Translations under genes and position numbers: made by a program
DNA from: JAWLHA01 sp041690535
Lineage (GTDB): Bacteria > Pseudomonadota > Gammaproteobacteria > Thiohalomonadales > Thiohalomonadaceae
Assembly (NCBI GenBank): GCA_041690535.1
Contig: JAWLHA010000006.1
Coordinates: forward strand, 1-64,000
Direction of reading: 5' to 3'
Length of the DNA stretch: 64,000 nt
The notes under the pieces: model-generated
Told to the model about the DNA's origin: nothing
The model's input: the letters and a program-made list of their open reading frames with translations, nothing else
Database searches by the model: none
Shown here: positions 17,463-26,415 of the stretch, in pieces
How positions within the stretch are numbered: position 1 is the first letter of the stretch
How the letters are laid out: each line of letters starts with the position of its first letter

Positions 17463-19097
17463 TCAGGTCACCACCGACGGTTCGGTGCGCCCGGTGCGCT
17501 GCTGCAGCTCCGAGAGCTCCCGCGAAAGGGCGATGAGGTCCGCCAGGGCCTCCTGCGGGTCCTGGTCCAGGCCGGTCGGGTCGGCCTCGTAGCTCTCGAT
17601 GTAGATCCGCAGGGTGGCCCCCACCGTGCCGGTGCCGGAGAGGCGGTAGACCACCCGGGCGCCGTCCTCGAAACCCACCCGAATTCCCTGGTTGTGGCTG
17701 ACGCTGCCGTCAATCGGGTCGGTGTAACTGAAGTCGTCGGCGAAGGCGACGGTGCGCCCGGCCAGTACCTTCCCCGGCAGTCCCGCGAACTGACCCCGCA
17801 GAAAATCCATCACCCCCTTGGCCGCTTCGGCATCCACCTCTTCATAATCGTGGCGGGTGTAGAAATTGCGCCCGTAGGTCTTCCAGTGATCGCGCACGAT
17901 CTGCTCCACGGACTCCCCCGGCCGGGCGGCCAGCACATTCAGCCAGCACAGCACCGCCCACAGCCCATCCTTCTCCCGCACGTGGTCTGAGCTGGTGCCG
18001 AAGCTCTCCTCCCCGCAGAAGGTGATGCGGCCGGCATCCAGCAGGTTGCCGAAGAACTTCCACCCGGTGGGGGTCTCGAAGCACTCGATGCCGAGCTTCG
18101 CGGCCACCCGATCCACGGCCATGGAGGTGGGCATGGAGCGGGCCACACCCTTGAGGCGCCCACGGTAGCCGGGGATCTGCTCGGCATTGGCGGCCAACAC
18201 CGCCAGGCTGTCCGAGGGGGTGACGAAGAAGCCGCGGCCCAGGATCATGTTGCGGTCGCCGTCGCCGTCGGAGGCGGCGCCGAAGTCCGGCGCATCTTCG
18301 CCGTACAGCTCGGCCACCAGTGTCTTGGCATGGGCGAGGTTGGGATCGGGGTGGCAACCGCCGAAGTCGGGGAGGGGCTCGCCCCGCTGCACCGTCCCTT
18401 CGGGGGCGCCGAGGCGGCGCTCAATGATCTCCTTGGCGTAGGGGCCGGTGATGGCGTTCATGGCGTCGAAGCGCATGCGAAAGCCGGAGGCGAACAGATT
18501 GCGAATGGCGGGGAAGTCGAACAGCTGTTCCATCAGCTCGGCGTAATCGGCCACCGGGTCGATCACCTGTACCTCCATGGTTCCGAGGGTGCAGGTGCCC
18601 GGGGCGTCCAGGGCCAGGTCGGCCGTGTCGGCCACGCGGTACGCCCCAATCTCCCGAGTGCGGGCGTAGATGGCCTCGGTCACCGACTCGGGAGCCGGGC
18701 CGCCGTTGGCGATGTTGAACTTGATGCCGAAGTCGCCGTCGGGACCACCGGGGTTGTGGCTGGCGGAGAGGACGATGCCGCCCTGGGTACGATGCTTGCG
18801 GATCACCGCCGAGACCGCGGGGGTGGAGAGGAGCCCACCGCGGCCCACCAGGACCCGGGCCACGCCGTTGGCGGCGGCCATGCGCAGGATGGTCTGAATG
18901 GCTTCGCGGTTGTAGAAGCGGCCGTCGCCCCCCACCACCAGGGTGCCCCCCTGCAGGTCGGACTGGACGTCGAAAATGGCCTGGACGAAGTTCTCCAGGT
19001 AGTGGGGCTGCTGAAAGACAGTGACCTTTTTGCGCAGCCCGGAGGTGCCCGGGCGCTGATCCTGGAACGGTTGGGTCGTGACGGTGCAAATTTCCAT
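17463..19097 (-). CDS. pgm: Phosphoglucomutase (alpha-D-glucose-1,6-phosphomutase, PGM1-like)
   Basis: Interconverts glucose 1-phosphate and glucose 6-phosphate, linking glycogen and polysaccharide synthesis to glycolysis. The 544-residue protein has the phosphoserine loop SASHNPGG (Ser113), the metal loop DGDGDR and the phosphate-binding SGTGTVGATLR near the C-terminus. The length and N-terminal PGTSGLRKK are those of the eukaryote-like bacterial Pgm. ATG 19097 follows AGAGGAA; the upstream ATG at 19142 is rejected. It is divergent from htpG. Confidence 0.95.
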   Translation of the reverse strand: MEICTVTTQPFQDQRPGTSGLRKKVTVFQQPHYLENFVQAIFDVQSDLQGGTLVVGGDGRFYNREAIQTILRMAAANGVARVLVGRGGLLSTPAVSAVIRKHRTQGGIVLSASHNPGGPDGDFGIKFNIANGGPAPESVTEAIYARTREIGAYRVADTADLALDAPGTCTLGTMEVQVIDPVADYAELMEQLFDFPAIRNLFASGFRMRFDAMNAITGPYAKEIIERRLGAPEGTVQRGEPLPDFGGCHPDPNLAHAKTLVAELYGEDAPDFGAASDGDGDRNMILGRGFFVTPSDSLAVLAANAEQIPGYRGRLKGVARSMPTSMAVDRVAAKLGIECFETPTGWKFFGNLLDAGRITFCGEESFGTSSDHVREKDGLWAVLCWLNVLAARPGESVEQIVRDHWKTYGRNFYTRHDYEEVDAEAAKGVMDFLRGQFAGLPGKVLAGRTVAFADDFSYTDPIDGSVSHNQGIRVGFEDGARVVYRLSGTGTVGATLRIYIESYEADPTGLDQDPQEALADLIALSRELSELQQRTGRTEPSVVT

Positions 19098-19310
19098 GGG
19101 TTCCTCTATTTCTTGTTTTTCGCCGTGCAACTGCAAGCGCAAAGGATAGGCGCTGGCGTCGATGGATACTACCGTTTCATCGCAAACCGACTGATTTGCT
19201 TGGGTTTAGCCCCGGGGCGGGCGGTTGTCGAACGCTTGAAAGTCGATGGCAATGCCCCCACGTTGTGCCACTGTATTGTGAATGGCTGATGACCAGGAGA
19301 GAGCCACACC

Positions 19311-21212
19311 ATGAGCGTTGATGCACACAAGGAGACCCTTGGTTTCGAGGCGGAGGTCAAACAGATCCTCCACCTGATGATCCATTCTCTCTATTCCAAC
19401 AAGGAGATCTTCCTCCGCGAACTCATCTCCAACGCCTCCGACGCCTGCGACAAGCTGCGCTTCGAGGGGCTCTCGGACGATGCCCTCTATGAGGGGGACA
19501 ACGATCTCAAGATTTGGGTGAGCTTCGACAAGGAGGCGCGCACCGTCACCGTCCGGGACAACGGCATCGGCATGAGCCGCCAGGAGGTGGTGGAGAACCT
19601 CGGCACCATCGCCCGCTCCGGCACCCGGCAATTCCTGGAGGCGTTGAGCGGCGATCAGGCCAAGGACGCCCACCTTATCGGCCAGTTCGGGGTCGGTTTC
19701 TACTCCTCTTTCATCGTGGCCGATCGGGTCACGGTCACCACCCGCCGCGCCGGCCTCACCGCCGAACACGGGGTCCGCTGGGAGTCCTCCGGCGAGGGGG
19801 AGTACTCCCTCGAGACGGTGGAGGCTCCGCGGCGCGGCACCGAGGTGGTGCTGCACCTGCGCGAAGGGGAGGACGACTTCCTCGACGGCTGGCGCCTGCG
19901 CTCCATCATCCGCAAGTACTCCGACCACATCACTCTGCCCATCGTCATGACCAAGGAGGTCTTCGGCGAGGAGGCGGAGCAGCAGGAGCCCGAGGAGGAG
20001 ACCGTCAACAAGGCCTCGGCGCTGTGGGCAAGGTCCAAGTCGGAGGTCTCCGAAGAGGAGTACAACGAGTTCTACAAGCACGTGGCCCACGACTTCGAGG
20101 AGCCGCTGGCCCATGTCCACTCCAAGGTGGAGGGCAAGCTGGAGTACACCTCGCTGCTCTATCTCCCCAAGCGCGCCCCCTTCGACCTGTGGGACCGAGA
20201 ACGGCGCCAGGGGATCAAGCTCTATGTCCGTCGGGTGTTCATCATGGATGATGCCGAGCACCTGATGCCCACCTACCTGCGCTTCGTGCGGGGGGTGATC
20301 GACTCCAACGATCTGCCGCTGAACGTCTCCCGCGAGATCCTCCAGCACAACAAGGCCATCGACAGCATGCGCGCCGGTTCGGTGAAAAAGGTGCTGGGCC
20401 TGCTGGAGGAGATGGCGAAGAACGAGCCGGAGAAGTACGCCGGTTTCTGGAAGGATTTCGGCAAGGTGATGAAGGAGGGGCCGGCCGAGGACTTTGCCAA
20501 CCGCGAGCAGATCGCCCGCCTGCTGCGCTTCGCCTCCACCCACACCGACAGCGAGGAGCAGAGCGTCTCCCTGGCGGACTATGTGGGTCGCATGAAGGAG
20601 GGGCAGGAGGCCATCTACTACATCACCGCCGACACCTTCGCCGCCGCCAGGCACAGCCCCCACCTGGAGATCTTCCGCAAGAAGGGCATTGAAGTGATTT
20701 TGCTCCATGAGCGGGTGGACGAGTGGCTGGTCTCCTCACTCACCGAGTTCGACGGCAAGCCGTTGCGCTCCGTCACCAAGGGGCAGCTGGACCTCGGCAA
20801 GCTGGAGGACGAGGAGGAGAAGAAGGAGAAGGAGCAGGCTGCCAAGGACTTCGACGATCTCATCAACCGGGTGAAGGAGGCCCTGGGCGAACAGGTGAAG
20901 GAGGTGCGCATCACCCACCGTCTCACCTCCTCCCCCGCCTGCCTGGTGGCCGATGAGCACGACATGAGCGCCAACCTGGAGCGGATTCTCAAATCGGTGG
21001 GGCAGAACGTGCCGGGCAGCAAGCCCATCCTGGAGCTCAATCCGGAGCACCCGCTGGTTCGCCGCCTGAAGGAGGAATCCGACGAGAGCCGCTTCGCCGA
21101 CTGGAGTGAGCTGCTGTTCGGCCAGGCCCTGCTGGCCGAGGGTGGGCAGTTGGAAGACCCGGCCACCTTCGTGGGGCGGCTGAACAAGGTGCTGCTGGAG
21201 TTGGCGCCCTAG
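19311..21212 (+). CDS. htpG: Hsp90-family chaperone HtpG
   Basis: ATP-dependent dimeric chaperone in the cytoplasm (633 residues). The GHKL ATPase domain has LISNASDACDKLRFE and DNGIGMSRQEV; the glycine-rich lid (GQFGVGFYSSF) and the middle-domain LNVSREILQHNK are typical. The bacterial form lacks the charged linker and the MEEVD tail, as here. The ATG at 19311 follows AGGAGAGAGCC. It is monocistronic. Confidence 0.97.
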   Translation: MSVDAHKETLGFEAEVKQILHLMIHSLYSNKEIFLRELISNASDACDKLRFEGLSDDALYEGDNDLKIWVSFDKEARTVTVRDNGIGMSRQEVVENLGTIARSGTRQFLEALSGDQAKDAHLIGQFGVGFYSSFIVADRVTVTTRRAGLTAEHGVRWESSGEGEYSLETVEAPRRGTEVVLHLREGEDDFLDGWRLRSIIRKYSDHITLPIVMTKEVFGEEAEQQEPEEETVNKASALWARSKSEVSEEEYNEFYKHVAHDFEEPLAHVHSKVEGKLEYTSLLYLPKRAPFDLWDRERRQGIKLYVRRVFIMDDAEHLMPTYLRFVRGVIDSNDLPLNVSREILQHNKAIDSMRAGSVKKVLGLLEEMAKNEPEKYAGFWKDFGKVMKEGPAEDFANREQIARLLRFASTHTDSEEQSVSLADYVGRMKEGQEAIYYITADTFAAARHSPHLEIFRKKGIEVILLHERVDEWLVSSLTEFDGKPLRSVTKGQLDLGKLEDEEEKKEKEQAAKDFDDLINRVKEALGEQVKEVRITHRLTSSPACLVADEHDMSANLERILKSVGQNVPGSKPILELNPEHPLVRRLKEESDESRFADWSELLFGQALLAEGGQLEDPATFVGRLNKVLLELAP

Positions 21213-21300
21213 GAGCGGATCGGGGAGGGCACGCAGTGCCTGGCCCGCGTGATGCCCCGGGTACGGCGTTGATCTCCCCCGATGCTCAAAGTGTATGCAG

Positions 21301-21334
21301 CAAGGGCGGGGGCCGCTTCGGCTCACCGCCCTTG
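21301..21334 (+). terminator. Hairpin downstream of htpG
   Basis: Perfect 9-bp stem CAAGGGCGG / CCGCCCTTG with a 16-nt loop that is itself GC-rich. It lies about 90 bp after the htpG stop, between convergent genes. No T-tract follows, so intrinsic termination is only a possibility. Confidence 0.35.
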
Positions 21335-21465
21335 TGGCCTTCCGAGTTCCCTTGCAGGTTCATCCGCAACGCGGCCGCCTTGAGCGCCGCCTGCCCATGC
21401 CATGAGAGCGACCGTGGTCAGGGGCCAGGAAAATCTCCTCGCCACTCGTCACTCGCCACTGGTTT

Positions 21466-23121
21466 TCACGCCCTGAATCGCCCCATCAGGCTCTGCAGCT
21501 GTTCGGCCAGCTGCGCCAGCTGCTCGCTGGCGGTGGCGGTCTGCTGGGCCCCTTGAGCCGTGCTTTGGGCCACATCGCTGATGGTGCTGATCTTGCGGTT
21601 GATCTCCTCCGCCACCGCGCTTTGCTCCTCGGCGGCACTGGCGATTTGAGCGTTCATGTCGTTGATCGTGGTCACCGAGCGGGTGATGGAGTCCAGGGAG
21701 GTGCCCGCCTGGGCGGCCTGCTCCACCCCCACCTGGGCACGGGAGCGGCTCGTCTCCATGGCCTTCACCGCATCCCGCGCACCATTCTGGAGGCGCTCGA
21801 TCATTCCCTGGATCTCCTGGGTGGACTGCTGGGTCCGCGAGGCGAGGGTGCGGACCTCATCGGCCACTACGGCGAACCCGCGTCCCTGCTCACCGGCCCG
21901 TGCCGCCTCGATGGCGGCGTTGAGCGCCAGTAGATTGGTCTGCTCGGCAATGCCGCGGATCACATCGAGCACGGTGCCGATCTCTTCGCTGTCCTGCTCC
22001 AGCTTCTGGATCACCTGCGCGGCCCGTTCCACCTCGGTGGCGAGCACGTCGATCGCCTCGATGGTCTGGGCGACCACCCGCTTGCCGGTATCCGCCTCCT
22101 CATCGGCCTTGTGGGCCGCACCTGCAGCGGAGTTGGCGTTGTGCGCCACCTCCTGCACCGTCGCGGTCATTTCGTGCATGGCGGTGGCCACCTGCTCGAT
22201 CTCCGACTGTTGCTGCCGGATGCCGGCACTGGTCTCTTCGGTGACGGCGGAGGTCTCCTCGGCAGCACTGGTCAGCTGAGTGGTGGCCGCGGAGAGTTCA
22301 TGGATGACGGTGTGGAACTTCTCGCCGAGGGTATTGAAGGAGCGGGCGATGTGCCCCAACTCATCCTTGCCCTTGTAGGCCACGCGGGCGGTCAGATCGC
22401 CGCCGGCCATGGAGTCGCTGGCCTTCTCCAATTCGTGTACCGCGAGATCGATCCCCCGAATCGTGGCCCAGGCGAGCAGTGCGCTGAGTCCGATGCCGAG
22501 CACCAGCAGCGTCGTGGAGATCATTTCAAGGCGATGTTCGGTGGCAAGGGCAGCGCTGTGCTCGGTTCGGGCGTGTTCCAGCTGGTAGCTTACCAGCGCC
22601 TTGGCAGCTTCCATGGCGGGCTGAAATGCCGGGTTCACCCGAGTGAGCAGCACGCGGTTGGCCTCGTAGTACTCTCCCTTGAGCAACAGCTCTCGCACGG
22701 GAAAACAGCCCTCCTCGAACAGCACCTTGCGTGCCTGTGCAAAACGGTTCGCCAGCTGCCGCTCCTCGTCGCTCTCGACCTGTGCGATGTACTCCCTCCA
22801 CAGGCGATCCACCTCCGCCGCGCTGTTGGTGACGACATCGGTGTGCATGGAGAGGGGGTGGTCGTGCATCTTCGCGAAATCCGAATTCGGCTCGTGCTGG
22901 AGGCCCCCGTACAGATGAATTCGACTCTCCTGCATCAGGCCGATGATCTCGCTCACGAAACTGGTCGGAACGAGACGGTTCTCATAGACCCGATCCAGGG
23001 CTTCGGCCCCACGTTGGGTACCGCTGAGTCCCATCAGACCGATGGTCACCATCAGGAGGGCGGTGACCCCCACCAGGATCAATAGACGCGCCTTGATGGT
23101 CATGTCGTTGAGGAGGTTCAT
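21466..23121 (-). CDS. Methyl-accepting chemotaxis protein
   Basis: The 551-residue transducer has a first membrane helix (about 12-32), a periplasmic ligand domain of ~160 residues that looks like a four-helix bundle, a second helix (about 203-222), a HAMP domain and a long cytoplasmic coiled coil. The signalling tip is canonical (EQTNLLALNAAIEAARAGEQ). There is no C-terminal CheR-tethering pentapeptide; it ends LMGRFRA. The ligand is not predictable. No che genes lie nearby. Confidence 0.93.
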   Translation of the reverse strand: MNLLNDMTIKARLLILVGVTALLMVTIGLMGLSGTQRGAEALDRVYENRLVPTSFVSEIIGLMQESRIHLYGGLQHEPNSDFAKMHDHPLSMHTDVVTNSAAEVDRLWREYIAQVESDEERQLANRFAQARKVLFEEGCFPVRELLLKGEYYEANRVLLTRVNPAFQPAMEAAKALVSYQLEHARTEHSAALATEHRLEMISTTLLVLGIGLSALLAWATIRGIDLAVHELEKASDSMAGGDLTARVAYKGKDELGHIARSFNTLGEKFHTVIHELSAATTQLTSAAEETSAVTEETSAGIRQQQSEIEQVATAMHEMTATVQEVAHNANSAAGAAHKADEEADTGKRVVAQTIEAIDVLATEVERAAQVIQKLEQDSEEIGTVLDVIRGIAEQTNLLALNAAIEAARAGEQGRGFAVVADEVRTLASRTQQSTQEIQGMIERLQNGARDAVKAMETSRSRAQVGVEQAAQAGTSLDSITRSVTTINDMNAQIASAAEEQSAVAEEINRKISTISDVAQSTAQGAQQTATASEQLAQLAEQLQSLMGRFRA

Positions 23122-23329
23122 GGAAGCACTACCTTTTCATTAGGGGTACGAACGCCGGGATGTGCGGCTGTATCGGCACTCTAGGTTATTTCCTTAAGGC
23201 CTTTTTGCGTCTTTGCTGGGCGGGTCCGTGTGGCGGGAGCAGGCGACCGGCTCCGCCCGCGCCGATGGTTTGGGGGCGCGCGCGAATTCCGCTACACTGG
23301 CTGCCTGGCCGTTGACGGGATTGCATGAC

Positions 23330-23563
23330 GTGGTTTCAGCCGTTGTCGTTTACAAATCATGGGGGATCTGCACGGATTGCGGCTATGAAGGGGTCCTCGA
23401 ATACCGTCACGTGGCGGGGGAGGTCTATGACGACGAAGCGGCCCTCGGGGTCATGCTGCTTCAGCGCTGCCCCGCCTGCGACATCGCCGAGCACGCCCTG
23501 ATGCCCATGGATTTCTATCGCGAGCTCCTTGCCGAGGCCACCACGGAGGGCTCGGGCCCGTGA
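23330..23563 (+). CDS. Small zinc-ribbon protein of unknown function
   Basis: About 77 residues if it starts at GTG 23330; a TTG at 23321 is also in frame and the N-terminus is uncertain. Two CxxC pairs (CTDC and CPAC) about 45 residues apart could bind one metal. No catalytic motif is seen. Its last four bases overlap the GTG of hslR (GTGA), so it is probably translated together with that heat-shock RNA-binding protein. Confidence 0.65.
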   Translation: MVSAVVVYKSWGICTDCGYEGVLEYRHVAGEVYDDEAALGVMLLQRCPACDIAEHALMPMDFYRELLAEATTEGSGP

Positions 23564-23952
23564 GCGAGGAGGAGAAGGTGCGTCTCGACAAATGGCTGTG
23601 GGCGGCCCGGTTCTTCAAGACCCGGGCACTGGCGACCGACGCCATCAACGGCGGACATGTCAAGGTGAACGGGGCCCGCCCCAAGCCCTCGCGCCCCCTG
23701 CATCTGGGGGAGGAGATCACCATCCGCAAGGGCCCCTGTGAATTCGTGGTCACGGTGCGGGAGCTCTCGACCAGGCGTGGACCCGCCACGGAGGCAGCAC
23801 GCCTCTACGAGGAGAGCGAGGCGAGTCGGGCGGCCCGGGAGCGCCTCGCCGAGGAGCAACGGCTGCGGGTCGCCTCCGGCCCCAGCCCCGAACGGCGCCC
23901 CGACAAGCGCCAGCGCCGGCACATCATCCGCTTTTCGGAAAAAAACAGCTGA
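23560..23952 (+). CDS. hslR: Heat-shock protein 15 (S4-domain RNA-binding protein HslR)
   Basis: The 130-residue protein opens with an S4 domain (VRLDKWLWAARFFKTR, then GGHVKVNG) and has a charged C-terminal tail, matching Hsp15. Hsp15 binds free 50S subunits carrying a stalled nascent chain with tRNA and helps recycle them. It starts with GTG at 23560, overlapping the preceding zinc-ribbon gene by 4 bp. A strong intrinsic terminator follows. Confidence 0.9.
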   Translation: MSEEEKVRLDKWLWAARFFKTRALATDAINGGHVKVNGARPKPSRPLHLGEEITIRKGPCEFVVTVRELSTRRGPATEAARLYEESEASRAARERLAEEQRLRVASGPSPERRPDKRQRRHIIRFSEKNS

Positions 23953-23991
23953 GGACCGGACCCCCACGGCTTAGTGTGCAATAATGGGAAA

Positions 23992-24016
23992 CAAAGCAGG
24001 CTTCGCGCCTGCTTTG
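23992..24016 (+). terminator. Intrinsic terminator after hslR
   Basis: Perfect 10-bp stem CAAAGCAGGC / GCCTGCTTTG, loop TTCGC, followed by CTTTTATT. This separates hslR from the thioredoxin gene. Confidence 0.85.
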
Positions 24017-24085
24017 CTTTTATTGGAACCGAGGCGGATATGGGGCCCCATACCCGGCCTGGACTGAAGATGCTAGGAGAACGAC

Positions 24086-24457
24086 ATGGCCACAGTAGAT
24101 CTGACCAAAGAGAATTTCGAGCAGACCGTACAGAACAGTGATTTCGTCTTTGTGGACTTCTGGGCCACCTGGTGCGGTCCCTGCCAGTCTTTCGGGCCGA
24201 TCTTCGAAGCTGCCTCCGAAAAGCATCCGGACATCGTGTTTGGCAAGGTGAACACCGAAGAGCAGCAGGAACTGGCCGCCCACTTCCAGGTTCGCTCCAT
24301 CCCCACGCTGATGATCCTGCGGGATCAAATCGTCGTCTTCGCGCAGCCCGGTGCCCTGCAGGCCTCCCAGTTGGAAGAGCTGATTGGCAAGGCGCGGGAG
24401 CTGGACATGGATGAGGTGCGCCGCCAGATCGCCGAGCAGGAAGGCGGGCAGGCCTGA
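24086..24457 (+). CDS. Thioredoxin-family protein
   Basis: The 123-residue cytoplasmic protein has the redox motif WCGPC in FWATWCGPCQSF and the cis-Pro loop SIPTLMILRD. It has no signal peptide and no extra zinc motif, so it is a Trx1-like reductant but more divergent than TrxA, with a charged C-terminal extension. The ATG at 24086 follows AGGAGAACGAC. The Nudix gene begins 1 bp after its stop. Confidence 0.9.
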   Translation: MATVDLTKENFEQTVQNSDFVFVDFWATWCGPCQSFGPIFEAASEKHPDIVFGKVNTEEQQELAAHFQVRSIPTLMILRDQIVVFAQPGALQASQLEELIGKARELDMDEVRRQIAEQEGGQA

Positions 24458-24458
24458 A

Positions 24459-24899
24459 ATGGCGAGGCCGCAGACGCCCATCATTGCGGCGGATGCCATC
24501 ATTGAGCTGGCCGACCGTCCGGGTCGGCCGGTCGTGCTTATCGACCGGGCCAATCCCCCCCACGGCTGGGCCATTCCCGGCGGTTTCGTGGATGTGGGGG
24601 AGAGCGTGGAACACGCCGCCATCCGCGAGGCCCGGGAGGAGACGGGGCTGCAGATCACCCTTAAGGCGCTGCTCGGCCTCTATTCCGATCCCTCCCGCGA
24701 TCCGCGAGGGCACACGGTCAGTGCCGTCTACGTGGCCGAGGCGGTCGGCACGCCCGTGGCCATGGACGACGCCAGGCACCTGGATGTGTTCGACCCCGCC
24801 AATCCGCCCGCCCCGCTGGCCTTCGACCACGCCCTGATCCTCCAGGACTACCTGCGCTTTCGCACCACCGGCGAGACGGCGCCCCCACGGCTGGCCTGA
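24459..24899 (+). CDS. Nudix hydrolase
   Basis: The 146-residue protein carries a complete Nudix box (GGFVDVGESVEHAAIREA then REETGL), the Mg-binding motif for cleaving nucleoside diphosphates linked to another group. The surrounding PGGFVDVGES and late GLYSDPSRDPR resemble the ADP-ribose pyrophosphatase-like branch; the substrate is not proven. ATG 24459 lies directly after the thioredoxin stop (TGAAATG), indicating a two-gene operon. Confidence 0.88.
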   Translation: MARPQTPIIAADAIIELADRPGRPVVLIDRANPPHGWAIPGGFVDVGESVEHAAIREAREETGLQITLKALLGLYSDPSRDPRGHTVSAVYVAEAVGTPVAMDDARHLDVFDPANPPAPLAFDHALILQDYLRFRTTGETAPPRLA

Positions 24900-25248
24900 G
24901 GCGCTCTCCCGGCGGTCTCGGCGGGGGCCTGCCGCACACTCGCACGCAAGCATTCCGCCGAGCCCGAGCCCGTGGGGAGGATTGATCCGCATGCGCCCCG
25001 CCGGGTGGTGGCGATCGAACCATCCCCACCGAGGTGTTCCAAACCGCTCCCCAGTCTCACTCGCAGACTCTCGCCCGGCCCGGTCAGCGAGTTTTCTTCG
25101 CTTGCTGTTGGCGGCGCGGTTCTTGGTACCATCTCCCCCCATCCCCACGGTCGCCAGGTGAGAAACCCGGGAACCCTTGAGATTTCGCAAACCTGACAAC
25201 AATGATAAGCTATTCCCTGTTAGCCCTTAGCCGTCTTCGGGAGTCTTC
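24900..25248. other. 349-bp intergenic region without recognisable gene
   Basis: Short open frames occur on both strands but none has a plausible RBS and family. The AT-richer stretch just before 25249 (ACAACAATGATAAGCTATTCC) is the probable promoter or leader for the MoxR operon. No repeat or terminator stem was found. Confidence 0.5.
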
Positions 25249-26292
25249 ATGCGTCCAGCCCACGTCTCCAACGTCCTCGAGCGCGAATTTCTGAGCACCC
25301 GCGAGGGGCATCACACGCCAGTCATGCTGTGGGGCCCCCCGGGGGTCGGCAAATCGCAAATGGTGGCCCAAGTGGGGCAGCGCCACGGCGTGCCCGTCAT
25401 CGATGTCCGCCTCTCCCAGATGGAGCCCAGTGACCTGCGGGGTATTCCGTTCCGTGTGGACGGCTACGTGGAGTGGGCGGTACCGGCGATGCTCCCGGAT
25501 GGCGGGCGCCATGGCCCCGAAGGCATTCTGTTTCTGGACGAGATCACCTCGGCGCCCCCGAGCGTCTCCGCGGCGGCCTATCAGCTCATCCTCGACCGGC
25601 GGTTGGGCGAATACCGGGTGCCCGATGGGTGGGCCATCTTCGCTGCGGGCAACCGCCAGGGGGATCGCGGCGTCACCTACACCATGCCGGCCCCGCTGGC
25701 CAACCGCTTCGCCCACTTCGAAGTGGAAACCCATCTGGACGACTGGGTCTCCTGGGCCTACGCCAGCGGCATCGATGAGCGGGTGATCGCCTTCCTGCGC
25801 TTCCGTCCGGAACTGCTGTTCGACTTCGATCCCGCCCACAACCCGGTGGCCTTCCCCTCGCCGCGCTCCTGGGAGTTCGCCCATCGGGCCTTGCAGAAGT
25901 TCGGCGAGATCCCCGACCTGCTGGTGGATTCGCTGCAGGCGTGCGTGGGGCCGGCCGCCGGCATCGAGCTGGGGGCGTTCATCCGCAACATGGACAACCT
26001 GCCTGATCTCGACGCCATCATCCGCGGCGATGCCGTCACCGTGCCACGGGAGATCGATCTGCAGTATGCGGTGGCCTCGGCCCTGGTGGGGCGTGCCCTG
26101 CGTGCCAAGAACCGGGGGGAGGGCAAGGCGGTCTATGGCCCCATCCTCAATTACGCCGCGCGGTTCCCGCAACGCGAAATGGGGGTGATGCTGGTCTCCG
26201 ACATGCACCGGGCGGTGGGGCAGGAGATCTTCGGCATTCCGGAGTTCATGCCGTGGGCCCAGGCGGTGGCGGATGTGATGTTGTATGAGTAG
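25249..26292 (+). CDS. MoxR-like AAA+ ATPase
   Basis: The 347-residue ATPase has Walker A GPPGVGKS (29-36), Walker B ILFLDE (ending at 98) and a sensor region AAGNRQGDRG, followed by a helical lid. MoxR ATPases usually work with a VWA-domain partner to insert cofactors or mature or remodel enzyme complexes. The very next gene encodes such a partner, and two further uncharacterised genes follow in the same direction. The client complex cannot be read from the sequence; in this genome, sulfur or redox enzymes are candidates by inference only. Confidence 0.9.
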   Translation: MRPAHVSNVLEREFLSTREGHHTPVMLWGPPGVGKSQMVAQVGQRHGVPVIDVRLSQMEPSDLRGIPFRVDGYVEWAVPAMLPDGGRHGPEGILFLDEITSAPPSVSAAAYQLILDRRLGEYRVPDGWAIFAAGNRQGDRGVTYTMPAPLANRFAHFEVETHLDDWVSWAYASGIDERVIAFLRFRPELLFDFDPAHNPVAFPSPRSWEFAHRALQKFGEIPDLLVDSLQACVGPAAGIELGAFIRNMDNLPDLDAIIRGDAVTVPREIDLQYAVASALVGRALRAKNRGEGKAVYGPILNYAARFPQREMGVMLVSDMHRAVGQEIFGIPEFMPWAQAVADVMLYE

Positions 26293-26415
26293 GGTGAGGA
26301 TGCGAGAGAGACGAGGAGGGGCGGACGGGGTGGCGACATCCAGCCGATGCACCTCGCGCGCGCTCCAGCCCCCCTTGGATCTTGTGCCCCGCTTGAAACT
26401 GCGGGGTCTGCCTTT

